The translations under genes and the position numbers were made by a program. The notes under the pieces are model-generated. The model worked only from the letters and a program-made list of their open reading frames with translations. It searched no databases and had not been told where the DNA came from. From contig NZ_JAOEBG010000006.1 of the NCBI RefSeq assembly GCF_029836165.1, positions 232,378 through 296,377 on the forward strand: DNA of 64,000 bases. Reading direction: 5' to 3'. This stretch comes from Pseudomonas sp. GD04091 (lineage in GTDB: Bacteria > Pseudomonadota > Gammaproteobacteria > Pseudomonadales > Pseudomonadaceae). This document shows positions 39,097 to 47,780 of this stretch, in pieces (the stretch's first letter is position 1; each line of letters opens with the position of its first letter).

Positions 39097-39636
39097 CTAA
39101 TGCTCCCAGAGTTCCAGTATCTGATTGGCGATGTCAAAAAGATTGAGTTCCTCGGTGTTCACCACCTTGTCAGCGATACATTCGAGCGACCGCGCGCTCT
39201 GCTCATTGGGGTGGTTAACGCTGGATTGATACAGCGCAAGCTGATCGGCTCCGCGCTCAGCGTATCTACGCTGAAGAACCGACTCGGGTGCAGTCACGTG
39301 AACATGCCTTACCGCGTTTCTGAAGTGCAGCCTAAACAGCTCCACCTGACGGGCCTTGCGCACTGCATCCAGCAACCAACTCTCGGTATTTGGACGCGCG
39401 TCGATTGCTGGTCTGGCGACCGATTCAATTAGCCAGGAAAAATCTGTGGCGCTATCCAGTGCATCGCCAAGCTCCTGGAGGTTATGGCGGTCATTGGGCT
39501 CATCTCGGGCGGCCAGCTGCGCCCGAAGAAAGCTGCCGCTGCTTATTGCTTCGAACCCATGGTGTGCTTTCAAGCATTCGGAAACGGAGGTTTTGCCGCT
39601 AGCCATCGGGCCACTTAAAAGAAGTAGACGCTTCAC
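39097..39636 (-). CDS. P-loop nucleotide kinase (first gene of the nucleotide operon)
   Basis: This 179-residue protein begins MKRLLLLSGPMASGKTSVSE, with Walker A GPMASGKT at residues 9-16. Its size, the LLDAVRKARQ segment and the lid-like RRYAERGADQ suggest a (deoxy)nucleoside monophosphate kinase or dephospho-CoA-kinase-like enzyme. It resembles the N-terminal domain of the following fusion, so the operon carries two related kinase domains. The start is a GTG at 39636-39634 with AGAGGG upstream. It heads the operon 39636 to 36258. Confidence 0.8.
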   Translation of the reverse strand: MKRLLLLSGPMASGKTSVSECLKAHHGFEAISSGSFLRAQLAARDEPNDRHNLQELGDALDSATDFSWLIESVARPAIDARPNTESWLLDAVRKARQVELFRLHFRNAVRHVHVTAPESVLQRRYAERGADQLALYQSSVNHPNEQSARSLECIADKVVNTEELNLFDIANQILELWEH

Positions 39637-41033
39637 CTGCGGGGATCCCTCTCCATAACACGCAATTTTTTGCTAAAGCGTAGCTGCTTTCTCACCTCAC
39701 GATGGCTTTTTGACATGAAGTGCGAGCGGTGAGCGGTGACCTGGCTTCTCCCCGGATGGAAACAGCCATAAAAGCACCGCGCAGCCTACTGAGCCAGATC
39801 GGTATTTGCCTTAGGACTCCAAGGATATTGGAACAGTCAGCTTCGACCTCGCTGGCTGGAAAACTCACGGTGGCTTCCACCACCGCTCGGGGCAAAGCAA
39901 CTTGGAGAATTCAACGCGTTTGCCTTCTAATTCAGTTGGAGCACCATACCCGGCAGCTCGTCCACTTCACTGACAACCTCGCCATCCAGCCCTGGCAAAA
40001 AATTGCTTTGGCCCCCTCCTTCCGTTGCAGAAGCAAACGGGGTCTGCAGCGTCACCGCCATGACGACGACCAAATTGCTTTTCGGCATTGCCACCAACAG
40101 CGCATGCCAATGCGTTTGGTCGCCCATCACCCTCGCCTCCGGCGCAACCTACCGTGCCATCTCGACGCAAAATGCTTTGCTTTAGCACCCTGAATTTGCA
40201 TTGGATCGCAGCAAAAGGCGAGAAACACAACGTTATCCAATTAGCTTGGCAGCAGGCTCTGCCTCAATTGGTTACCAAACCGGTGCGACGTATAACGGAG
40301 CACCGGTTCGCGCGACCGTTTGCAACACTGCGAACCGTGCACGCTTGCCAAATCAATTGCCTAACTATTAATACTGGCGTAGCAAATTTCATTTCACAAT
40401 GAACGCTGTGGCACGCATGGCGAGAATCAATAACCCATTTGGACGGCGGTCATGCATCGTGAGGCTGGCAGAATCGACGCATAGGCAATGACGCATACCA
40501 CCTGTGACAACAGAAAATGTGTATCGCTTGGAATATACTTGGACGCGCAACAATCCAATTGGGTTTTTAGCATCTCAGCAAAAATCCGATTGAATGTTCA
40601 GAATTGTAAATGACAGCGCGCAAAATCAATTCGCAGCTAATAACAAAGATATTTCTTGCCCAGTGGTAGTAATTACCATCCCAAGCTGACGCTCTATTAA
40701 TGGCCCGGGCGGGCGCACCACATCAATGAACGAAAATAAAGAAATAAATGCCCTTCGCCCGGGCGCGCCACACCTACAACGCATAACAATTATTTGCAAG
40801 CTCACTGACAGTGGATGGCTCGCCACAAAATGTGAGGAAACACCATCAAAAAGTGTACTTTTACACAATAAGTGGATCCGAGCCCTTGAAACTCGCGGCC
40901 TCTACCGATTTCTTGAAATTAGTGCTTGCCGAGCAGAGTTTTCTCGCTAGGATATTGTTCAAACAGCGTTCAATGGTTAGCCGACAGGCAGGCCTCGTCG
41001 CACCGGTAAAAAACTAATTGGGGAGTACTGCTA
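39637..41033. other. 1.4 kb stretch without a supported gene
   Basis: This gap separates two cargo modules and should hold the promoter of the nucleotide operon (near 39640-39720, minus) and that of the GapS4-like pair (near 40900-41030, plus). Protein-like fragments exist on both strands, for example minus 39927-40130 (GDQTHWHALLVAMPKSNL) and a plus frame through 40003-40362 broken by one amber stop (SIGYQTGATYNGAPVRATV). Neither has a ribosome binding site or a recognised family, so they are probably remnants. Two copies of a GCCCGGGCG-type GC block (about 40,702 and 40,757) stand out in the AT-rich part. Confidence 0.5.
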
Positions 41034-41963
41034 GTGGGTGAATGGTCGAAAAGTGTGGGGGAGCACGGTGAGGACATTGTCTCAGCGTTCTTGAACCTGA
41101 TCGGTTGGAAGGCAGCGATTCAGAACATGGATGTGGCTTGCATCCGACCTACCCCACACCAGGTTTCAAGCTCCGCACGGTCTTCCCATGGAATCGACTT
41201 CGTGTACTCAGACCGCTCACCTCTGGAGGATGGAGTCTTCAAGCATTTTTGCATCTCGTCGAAGTTTTCAACACAAGCCTACCCCGCCTCTCCTACAAAT
41301 CAGTTTAAAAGCCATTTCATCGACCTGGCCATGGCCATGGAATGTTTCAAGCGCTCACAGCAACGCAGGGATATCAACACTGGTAGGACAGGCATCAGCA
41401 CCGAGGTGATATCAGGCGTCTTGTTCTGGATCAACGACAAAAACGCCAAGGATCACGACGTGGTATCTGAGGTGGCCAGCTGCCGGATGCTCGACGAATT
41501 CAATTACGGCACTATCTACGTGGTAGATAACAAGCGGGCCAGCTTCCTATACGAAGCCATCACCTTCATGCGCAATGCCTACGGTGCCGCCAGCGTCAAA
41601 TTCCTGTACCCCGCGACAGGCAAGAATGTCGACCCATCCCAGCGGGTAACCTCGGGTGATGTGCTACCTGCTGAATATCTCACCAGCGGAATCATTCCCT
41701 TCTTCATCACCGATGGCGCCGCCAAGAAACTGGCTGTGTGCTGTGACGACACCTTCAGTGAGGAGGGTATGCGCCGGCTGATCGGGTATCTCAGCTCTGT
41801 TGCACTGGATTACCCACAGCAGGTGCTGATCTGCTTCCCTGACTACAACTTCAGCCAACACAGTCGCCAAGCCGCTTTGGCTAAAGCGTCGATTGCTAAC
41901 AAAGACTTCGCCGACCTGGTGGAAGTGATCAGCTACCGTTCCGATTTCCGGAGTATTGTGTAA
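41034..41963 (+). CDS. GapS4a-like PD-(D/E)xK nuclease protein
   Basis: This 309-residue protein starts MGEWSKSVGEHGEDIVSAFL (GTG at 41034, with GGGGAG upstream) and shows a restriction-endonuclease-like core: Glu in GEDIV, HGIDF with D55, and CISSKFS with K77. The neighbour fits the second GAPS4 protein, so I read the pair as a GAPS4-type anti-phage system (GMT-encoded anti-phage system 4), in which the nuclease protein acts with GapS4b. The likeness is from memory of the family pattern. The next gene begins at the last base of its stop codon (TAATG). Confidence 0.65.
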   Translation: MGEWSKSVGEHGEDIVSAFLNLIGWKAAIQNMDVACIRPTPHQVSSSARSSHGIDFVYSDRSPLEDGVFKHFCISSKFSTQAYPASPTNQFKSHFIDLAMAMECFKRSQQRRDINTGRTGISTEVISGVLFWINDKNAKDHDVVSEVASCRMLDEFNYGTIYVVDNKRASFLYEAITFMRNAYGAASVKFLYPATGKNVDPSQRVTSGDVLPAEYLTSGIIPFFITDGAAKKLAVCCDDTFSEEGMRRLIGYLSSVALDYPQQVLICFPDYNFSQHSRQAALAKASIANKDFADLVEVISYRSDFRSIV

Positions 41964-43090
41964 TGCAGATTGATGATGAAAACGCCATCCTGCCCCAAGG
42001 GGAAAGCTTGCGCAGCTACTTGGTTCAGCCATTCGTATCCAAAGGTGATCTGAAAACCCTGCTCCGCCGACGTGGCGTTTTTACCTCGCTGCAGGACAAG
42101 GAGCAGAGCATTCCTGCATTGACGCTGTCGCTGCTCAAGCCTAGCGAATTTGTCGAGCTCCAGCAGCTTTACACCGCTAAGGAAGACAACCCGAAGATCA
42201 CCACCCAGATAATCGAGTGGGCCGGTACTGAAACGTTGATTAGCAGCATCCCGGACGACCTTGACGTGAACAAGGTCTTGGATTTGGACTTCGAGAATTT
42301 CAAAGTTTTGAACGCCCCAAGCTTCTATCCGGTACCTGGCAGCCTAGATGCGATTCGGATGGATTTTGAAATTGAGCGTCTCGACCGCTCCAAAAGCTGG
42401 GCAGATTCACGCAAGCGGTTCAAGGCTTCGATCGAGATTCAAAAAAACAAGTCCAAGGACGAGCTGATCGTGATCAGCACCCACACAGCCCCTGAGACCA
42501 AACAGACGAACCGCGCCGTTACCAAGCATCTCATCAGCCACTTCAAGGAACACGGCCAGATCGCCCAAAAAGCCAAGGTTCGCCAGATTCGATTCTGCGA
42601 TTTCACTAACGCCAAACGATTTGACTATCTATTGGGCCTGACCAGGGACAGCCGCTATGCAACCGTCTCGTTCGTGGAGGTTGTAGACATCGGCTTGGTG
42701 CCCGATGAGGAACAATCGTTACCTGAAACGCTGGGTTGGATGGAAGAGCGCATACGCGGCCTCGATCTGCGCGGGGTAGGCCTAGAGGACTCTGATTTCT
42801 TGGCCAACGCAAAATACCGGACGTGCTTGCTCATTCACCGCCTAGACGCCAAATTTCGCTTTAGCCTCCTCGGTTTAGATGGGAATTGCGTTATTTCATT
42901 GAGCTTCCCTGAATTCAACAACGGTCAAAACCGCGACAGCGAAATTGAACTGAGAATTAAAAACATCGATTTTGATGACCCCCGTCGAGGCTTAGACAAA
43001 AATGAGGCGAAGCAGATGATTTTGAAGGAGCTGGAGTTCGAGAAAATCGAGACGTTCAAAGCGCTATCAAAGCTCGAAGAATCCGCTTGA
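41963..43090 (+). CDS. GapS4b-like partner protein
   Basis: This 375-residue protein opens with ILPQGESLRSYLVQPF and SKGDLKTLLRRRGVF, the pattern I associate with the GAPS4b N-terminal domain. No catalytic motif is visible; the remainder is mixed alpha/beta with a charged helical tail. It overlaps the nuclease gene by one base, so the two are translationally coupled. It likely provides target sensing or regulation for the nuclease. The gap 43091-43191 contains only a trailer. Confidence 0.65.
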   Translation: MQIDDENAILPQGESLRSYLVQPFVSKGDLKTLLRRRGVFTSLQDKEQSIPALTLSLLKPSEFVELQQLYTAKEDNPKITTQIIEWAGTETLISSIPDDLDVNKVLDLDFENFKVLNAPSFYPVPGSLDAIRMDFEIERLDRSKSWADSRKRFKASIEIQKNKSKDELIVISTHTAPETKQTNRAVTKHLISHFKEHGQIAQKAKVRQIRFCDFTNAKRFDYLLGLTRDSRYATVSFVEVVDIGLVPDEEQSLPETLGWMEERIRGLDLRGVGLEDSDFLANAKYRTCLLIHRLDAKFRFSLLGLDGNCVISLSFPEFNNGQNRDSEIELRIKNIDFDDPRRGLDKNEAKQMILKELEFEKIETFKALSKLEESA

Positions 43091-43191
43091 ACGCGAAGGT
43101 TAGTCAATCCTTGAGCTGTGTTGGGCGTGCTGAATGCAGTCAAGCGGGTTGCGCTGACGCGTAACGCGCTTTGCCTGGCGTATCGCAGAAA

Positions 43192-43210
43192 AGCCCCGCT
43201 AAGCGGGGCT
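43192..43210 (-). terminator. Terminator of the mvaT-like gene
   Basis: On the minus strand AGCCCCGCT and AGCGGGGCT form a 9-bp stem with a one-base loop, followed by TTTTC. It lies 11 bases after the MvaT stop codon and also ends the converging GapS4-like operon. Confidence 0.8.
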
Positions 43211-43221
43211 GTGAACGCTAA

Positions 43222-43590
43222 TTATTGAATCCAGGATTCGACTTTGGCAACGCCGTACTTCGCTTTCCACTCTTTCAGAATTTTGTGATTACCACCCTTG
43301 GTTTGAATCACTTCACCGCTTTCTGGATTTTTATACTGCTTGACCTGGCGAGCCCGGCGCTGCGACTTCTCTGGAACAACAGCAGAAGCTGCATCACGTC
43401 GTCCCGACTGAGGATCCAGGATGTTAATGATGTCACGTAGGCTGTAACCATATTTACTCAACAGGTCACGTAGTTTGGTCTCAAACTCGATCTCTTTCTG
43501 AAGCTCACTGCTGCCTTTCAAAGCCTCCAGTTCAGCCAGCTGGGCGGCCAATTTTTGCTCAAGTTGACGAAACTCTGCAAGACGCGACAT
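43222..43590 (-). CDS. MvaT-family H-NS-like nucleoid silencer
   Basis: This 122-residue protein has the MvaT/MvaU layout: an N-terminal coiled coil for oligomerisation (FRQLEQKLAAQLAELEAL), a linker and a C-terminal DNA-binding domain with the AT-pincer-type segment TKGGNHKILKEWKAKYG and ending VESWIQ. MvaT proteins silence AT-rich foreign DNA in pseudomonads. GGAGC precedes the ATG. As an island-encoded copy it may keep the island's own AT-rich genes quiet or moderate the host MvaT, which is an inference. Confidence 0.9.
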   Translation of the reverse strand: MSRLAEFRQLEQKLAAQLAELEALKGSSELQKEIEFETKLRDLLSKYGYSLRDIINILDPQSGRRDAASAVVPEKSQRRARQVKQYKNPESGEVIQTKGGNHKILKEWKAKYGVAKVESWIQ

Positions 43591-43663
43591 GTGAATGCTC
43601 CATAATGTGTAGATGGTCTTGAGAGAATCCTAACGCAGTTAAAGTTCAAACCCAAATGAAAAT

Positions 43664-44842
43664 TCACGGCCACCAGTCATCGACTTGCTTACTGCTGCTC
43701 CAGTAGCCGTATTCTGAGTTTGGCAATTCAACGGACAGCTCAATGACTTTAGAAATATCCACTTTTAATGGATCAAGCAGCTCAACTTGTTGTGTAGCCC
43801 AGCTAACCCACATCGCCATTGCCATCTGAGTTGCTTCGTCCGGAGGCGAGCCTTCGACTGTCGCCCGGATGAACGCTCGCAGCCGCTGAGCGCGCTCCCA
43901 GCTTTCTAGATTTTTCATCAAATTCTGGCGCAGTTTGTCCAAGCGACGCTGCTGATCAATACCCTCTTTGCGCACCCGCTCCTCTTCGGCCCATCGGCGG
44001 CGACTTGCCTCATCGGATAATCGTTGGGCTTTCACGGAAGAGGCAATACGAACTAGACCTGTCAGGATTTGACCGAGCTTCGACTCAAGCTTTCCTGTCT
44101 TGCTGTCAGTCCAAGTTTTTTGAATCAGAACCTCAGATCGTGCATCGACGATGACGGAAAATATACCAGTTGGCTCCCACCCGAAGCGAGCGGCTCTCAT
44201 CGCGGCAAAGTCAGGCTCCCATAGCTGTCCAGGCTTGAGAGGTTTGGGAGGGGGCGGTGGAATATCGAAGCGTTTTATGCGCTCCTGGATTGTGATCAGT
44301 AGCTCCTCCCCGTCGACTCGCACGAAACTACCTTTATTACCAACACCCCAGGAGTACCCCAACGACTCGCTGGCTTTGATCAAGCTGTCATAGAGAAGCG
44401 CGCAGCGATCCACCTCATTCCGGGATATGTGCGAGCTCAATACCTTTGTTTTGTCAAACACCAGTGCACCGTTGATGTCCTTGGCCTTGCTCGCTGCACC
44501 AAGCCATTTTTTTACCAACGGATGGGGGGCGGATAACTCCGTTGGCACGATCAACATCTTAGGGTCTTTGACTACATTCTCTGGCTTCAGCCTGGCAGCC
44601 TTCTCGACATTTAGAACATGAAACGTGATTGCCGTGGTAGAGGCTGGGGGCTTTGGACGACGCGGGCGTTTCGAGGCTGGCTTGGCCCAGTGGCCCCGGG
44701 TGGGCAACGTAATCCCCGCTTTGCGGCAGGCCTTCGAAAAGCCCACATCTGAAACACCAATTTCCTTAGCGATGATGAGGACAGGTCGCTCCCACACCAT
44801 TTCAAAAAGCTGTTGAGGTGTGAAGGTCTTTTCGACGTACAT
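43664..44842 (-). CDS. Hypothetical protein with N-terminal HTH-like region
   Basis: This 392-residue protein begins MYVEKTFTPQQLFEMVWERP, followed by IAKEIGVSDVGFSKACRKAG, which fits a helix-turn-helix, and then a Pro-rich basic linker (PASKRPRRPKPPAS). A charged coiled-coil region (RRWAEEERVRKEG) lies in the C-terminal third. It is co-translated with the 108-residue protein upstream (TAATG overlap). I do not know a function. Confidence 0.6.
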   Translation of the reverse strand: MYVEKTFTPQQLFEMVWERPVLIIAKEIGVSDVGFSKACRKAGITLPTRGHWAKPASKRPRRPKPPASTTAITFHVLNVEKAARLKPENVVKDPKMLIVPTELSAPHPLVKKWLGAASKAKDINGALVFDKTKVLSSHISRNEVDRCALLYDSLIKASESLGYSWGVGNKGSFVRVDGEELLITIQERIKRFDIPPPPPKPLKPGQLWEPDFAAMRAARFGWEPTGIFSVIVDARSEVLIQKTWTDSKTGKLESKLGQILTGLVRIASSVKAQRLSDEASRRRWAEEERVRKEGIDQQRRLDKLRQNLMKNLESWERAQRLRAFIRATVEGSPPDEATQMAMAMWVSWATQQVELLDPLKVDISKVIELSVELPNSEYGYWSSSKQVDDWWP

Positions 44843-45168
44843 TACTCATCCCTTGTGGCATCCAAAGCGTTGTACCAATCAGCGTATGGCGAAAGGTCTA
44901 CCCGACATCGATTGTAGTCAGGGCTGCCGTCGTCCCACCAAACGGGCCCCCGCTCGCCCAGTTCCACTTTGGCGGCATTCACTCGCGCACGCGCAGATTT
45001 GAACATGCTCGAATCGTCAGCGCGCTTAGCCCTTTTGACATCTCGTCGAGCATCCATCAGGTCATGGACAAGGCGCTGCCGCTCGCATTCACTCAACGAA
45101 GGGTTCGTGCAGCGCCAGAGCTGACCTTTGACAACAAAATAGCGTCCGTCTGGTGTCGTTGGATGCAT
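44842..45168 (-). CDS. Small conserved protein (PDGRYFVV...LWRC type)
   Basis: This encodes 108 residues with the opening PDGRYFVVKGQLWRCTNPSL, then a helical basic region, and a C-terminal half with GPVWWDDGSPDYNR. The pattern is common in proteobacterial accessory DNA but has no function that I know. It precedes and overlaps the 392-residue gene. The upstream gap at 45169-45296 contains only an AT-rich stretch and a G-run. Confidence 0.65.
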   Translation of the reverse strand: MHPTTPDGRYFVVKGQLWRCTNPSLSECERQRLVHDLMDARRDVKRAKRADDSSMFKSARARVNAAKVELGERGPVWWDDGSPDYNRCRVDLSPYADWYNALDATRDE

Positions 45169-45296
45169 AGATTAGATCTCGTGAGCATTACACCAAGGAC
45201 ACCAGAGATGACTCAAAGGCTGCACGCTAGATGAATTCGGGCCGCTACTGCATCACATCTGGGGGGGGGAAACAAACGTTATGGCGTATAGCATCG

Positions 45297-45509
45297 CTAA
45301 TGGTTGGGCTTGGCTGGGCCACCAAGGACGCGAAGCTGATAGTCAGTAACGGCCTGAAACTGATGTTCAGCGAGCAGCCGTAAACGCTCAAGCTCCGCCC
45401 CGGTAATACCTTCGGCTTGTGCTTGGTGATACCGTTTCAAAGCCTTTATAGCGTCCGAGTACATTGGATGGTCAGGAGGCAGAACGCTGTTGAGATCCTT
45501 CGCCATCAT
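45297..45509 (-). CDS. Small helical protein, second copy of the island paralogue family
   Basis: This 70-residue protein shares ALK.Y..AQA.G....ELERLRL.AEH....VTDYQLRVLGG with the proteins at 35954 and 45665. Only helical structure is predicted. The start could be the second Met. The three copies suggest a small regulatory or antitoxin-like family, but nothing in the sequence proves it. Confidence 0.6.
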   Translation of the reverse strand: MMAKDLNSVLPPDHPMYSDAIKALKRYHQAQAEGITGAELERLRLLAEHQFQAVTDYQLRVLGGPAKPNH

Positions 45510-45664
45510 GATAGGCCTCTGCGTCTACGGGATTAGCTGTACCACAGCCTTAAATACATTAGCTACTGCGGCGGCGGTACGGGCTTACGGAGGTGAGATC
45601 TAACTAAGAACTGCCTCGCAATCGGGATTGCTAGGCGAACGGCCTGACGACGGCAATTTCCGGA

Positions 45665-45874
45665 TTAGTGCACTGGTTCGCCTAGAGTACCGGCCTTGTG
45701 CAGTTGATAGTCAATCACGGTCTGGTACAGGTGATCCGCCTCAATGCGAAGGCGCTCAAGATCGGCGTCGTCTCGGCCTTGGGCCATTGCCTCGTTGTAG
45801 ACCCTGATGGCCTCCAGCGCCTGCTTCAGTAGAGGTTCACCTGCCTCCGCCATTCCCAGCAGTGTTCGTTTCAT
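45665..45874 (-). CDS. Small helical protein, third copy of the island paralogue family
   Basis: This 69-residue protein starts MKRTLLGMAEAGEPLLKQ; ATG 45874 is chosen because GGAGG lies 8 bases upstream, although the frame begins at 45898. It shares ALEAI.VYNEAMAQGRD.ADLERLRIEADH....VIDYQL with the other two copies. The gap 45510-45664 shows nothing else. Confidence 0.6.
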   Translation of the reverse strand: MKRTLLGMAEAGEPLLKQALEAIRVYNEAMAQGRDDADLERLRIEADHLYQTVIDYQLHKAGTLGEPVH

Positions 45875-45999
45875 CTGCTTGCCTCCGCACTCACTCAATG
45901 CCGCGCTCTAAGGTACAGCTTACAGCCCCTTCGGGGGGTTATGCGATGTGAAGCAGGCGAATGTACCCAATCGCTTCGCGCGCAGAAATTGGAAGAGCA

Positions 46000-46206
46000 T
46001 CATTTACAGTAAACAGTCCAAAGCTCATCCACCCGGGTAGTGAAGCTCTGGCTCATCATCTCCCGGCGCATACCCCAGCCCGGATCGATAGGCACGCTCG
46101 CCAGCCGCATCGTACCCCTTCCCCACCTGTCATTCACTGCATCAAGCACGCCCATGTAGGCAAGGTTTGCTTGCCGCCCTCCCTGTTGATAGGACTACCG
46201 GGCATA
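46000..46206 (-). pseudogene. 3' remnant of a umuC (rulB-like) DNA polymerase V gene
   Basis: On the minus strand the frame reads MGVLDAVNDRWGRGTMRLAS then VPIDPGWGMRREMMSQSF then TTRVDELWTVYCK and a TGA stop (46155-46000). This is the C-terminus of UmuC/RulB, the catalytic subunit of error-prone DNA polymerase V. Only about the last 55-65 codons remain; the upstream sequence is unrelated. The fragment shows that an intact umuC or rulB once lay here. The remaining part of 45899-46240 holds nothing else I can support. Confidence 0.8.
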
Positions 46207-46240
46207 GCTTGCTGAATGCGGCAAGGTAAGCGCCTACCAC

Positions 46241-47689
46241 TTAGCTCGGCCTGCCCTTATCACCCGATTCAGCAGTAGAAGTGCCAGTAGTTTTTCCCTC
46301 AATTTTCCTTTCCCTCTTTTCCAGCGCAGGAATCAACTCAGGCTTCATTCCTCCACACTCCACAATTTGACGAGCCTCCTCAGGGTGGCCAAGATAACTC
46401 GTAAGGCTTCCGCCAATGAGCACCTCTCGCTCACGCAACGCCTCAACTTCTGATGAAGCACCTGATTTATCAACCAGGCCGGCATAAGGTGATGACATCA
46501 TCTTCACGGCAGATAGCGTGAATGGATAGGTTACTTCTTCAAGATGATAGGCTTGATTTTGCGAAAGAAGATCATTGAGCTCGTTAGCTTCGGCCATCAC
46601 ACTAGGTGCGACCTTATGCCGACGCATGATCAGTGCCGAGGCAATAACTTGTGCTTTCATTGCCGATAAGCTTGGATAGATATAGCTACTTAGCGAATGG
46701 TAATACTCAAGCTGCTGGACAGCGGCAGACTTAAGGAGCTGCCTAAGGTTATCGGTAATGAGATGGTCACTCTGCTTTTTGCAGAAATTGAGCATATCTT
46801 TTCTATATACATCTTCATACGCAGCAGTTAGCGCACTAGCACGGCGCCCTTGGTGGTAATACGACCCAAGAATATCCACCATGCTCGTCATTTTTTCGAA
46901 AACCTCTGGATCTATGTCCAGAACAATCTTCTGCAGGTTTTCCCGCATGGCCAACAACTGCTTTCCCACTGGCATCGTGCAATAGTGGTCAAACTCGAAA
47001 GAGGACAAGAAAATATCTTTATCCATCTCATTCTGGCAGTTCGAGTAAGCTTCGCTTAAGCGATCATTTTGTTGAATAAATCTTTGCACCCCAACGCCAG
47101 TATCACCGTGAATTCGATTCGTTGCGGCGCGCTGATTTACGTATTCAAAGCCTCCGTAGCCACCCATTAAAATCAGGCTGAATAGGGCACCCGCCCGAAA
47201 GACCCAGTGCCAAGTGCTTGTCTTGGTGGCAGTATGAGGGTAATAGGATCTCTGGATCGTTTCATGCCTGCGAATGACATCTTCTATGGATTGCCATCCC
47301 CAGACCTCCACAGCAAATTCGCCTTTGGCCTGATGGGCTTGCGTGATTTCAAGAGCCCGGTCGCTAAGTCTTGTGTCGTCAGGTGAGCTCGTGAGGATCA
47401 CAAAAAGATCAATTTTGAATTTAAAATCACGCGCTTTGTTTACCGCCTTGGTGACGTCGCCTGGGCTCAGGGCGGCACCGTATCCCCCATCCTTGCTTTT
47501 ACTCTGAATGGCTATGAGTCGGCCATCGAGCGTGTAGGCGTAGGAGTCGATACCCCCCTGCCCTTGGCCGTTGCGCCCGTAGCTGTGGAAATCAATGCCG
47601 AAGTGAGCGCTTGCGACCGCTACGGATAGACGCTGAAATTGCTGCCAGTCGGCAGGGATACTGTACTGGGCAGCATGGTGGGCGGTCAT
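46241..47689 (-). CDS. Restriction-nuclease-like domain fused to a membrane anchor
   Basis: The first 150 residues of this 482-residue protein look like an Mrr-type PD-(D/E)xK nuclease: GGIDSYAYTLDG (Asp) followed by RLIAIQSKSKDGG (Q-x-K, here QSK), and a later VEVWGWQSIED motif. A transmembrane helix follows at about residues 166-185 (AGALFSLILMGGYGGF). The C-terminal 290 residues are helical and unrecognised. A nuclease on a membrane anchor suggests a phage-defence effector activated at the envelope; this is inference. It reads MTAHHAAQYSIPADWQQFQR from 47689. Confidence 0.7.
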   Translation of the reverse strand: MTAHHAAQYSIPADWQQFQRLSVAVASAHFGIDFHSYGRNGQGQGGIDSYAYTLDGRLIAIQSKSKDGGYGAALSPGDVTKAVNKARDFKFKIDLFVILTSSPDDTRLSDRALEITQAHQAKGEFAVEVWGWQSIEDVIRRHETIQRSYYPHTATKTSTWHWVFRAGALFSLILMGGYGGFEYVNQRAATNRIHGDTGVGVQRFIQQNDRLSEAYSNCQNEMDKDIFLSSFEFDHYCTMPVGKQLLAMRENLQKIVLDIDPEVFEKMTSMVDILGSYYHQGRRASALTAAYEDVYRKDMLNFCKKQSDHLITDNLRQLLKSAAVQQLEYYHSLSSYIYPSLSAMKAQVIASALIMRRHKVAPSVMAEANELNDLLSQNQAYHLEEVTYPFTLSAVKMMSSPYAGLVDKSGASSEVEALREREVLIGGSLTSYLGHPEEARQIVECGGMKPELIPALEKRERKIEGKTTGTSTAESGDKGRPS

Positions 47690-47780
47690 ACAACTCTCTT
47701 AACTGTACGCGGGCATTGGAACTGCGGCAGGGGGTCATCGTGAGCAGTGCTCAGGTGGCCAGAGCGGGCGATCCGATAGT

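Noticed and set aside
40340..40420. Possible integron attC site (GCCTAAC-type core)
   Set aside because: Only one core-like heptamer was found and no matching GTTRRRY partner at the right distance; no integron integrase gene is present.
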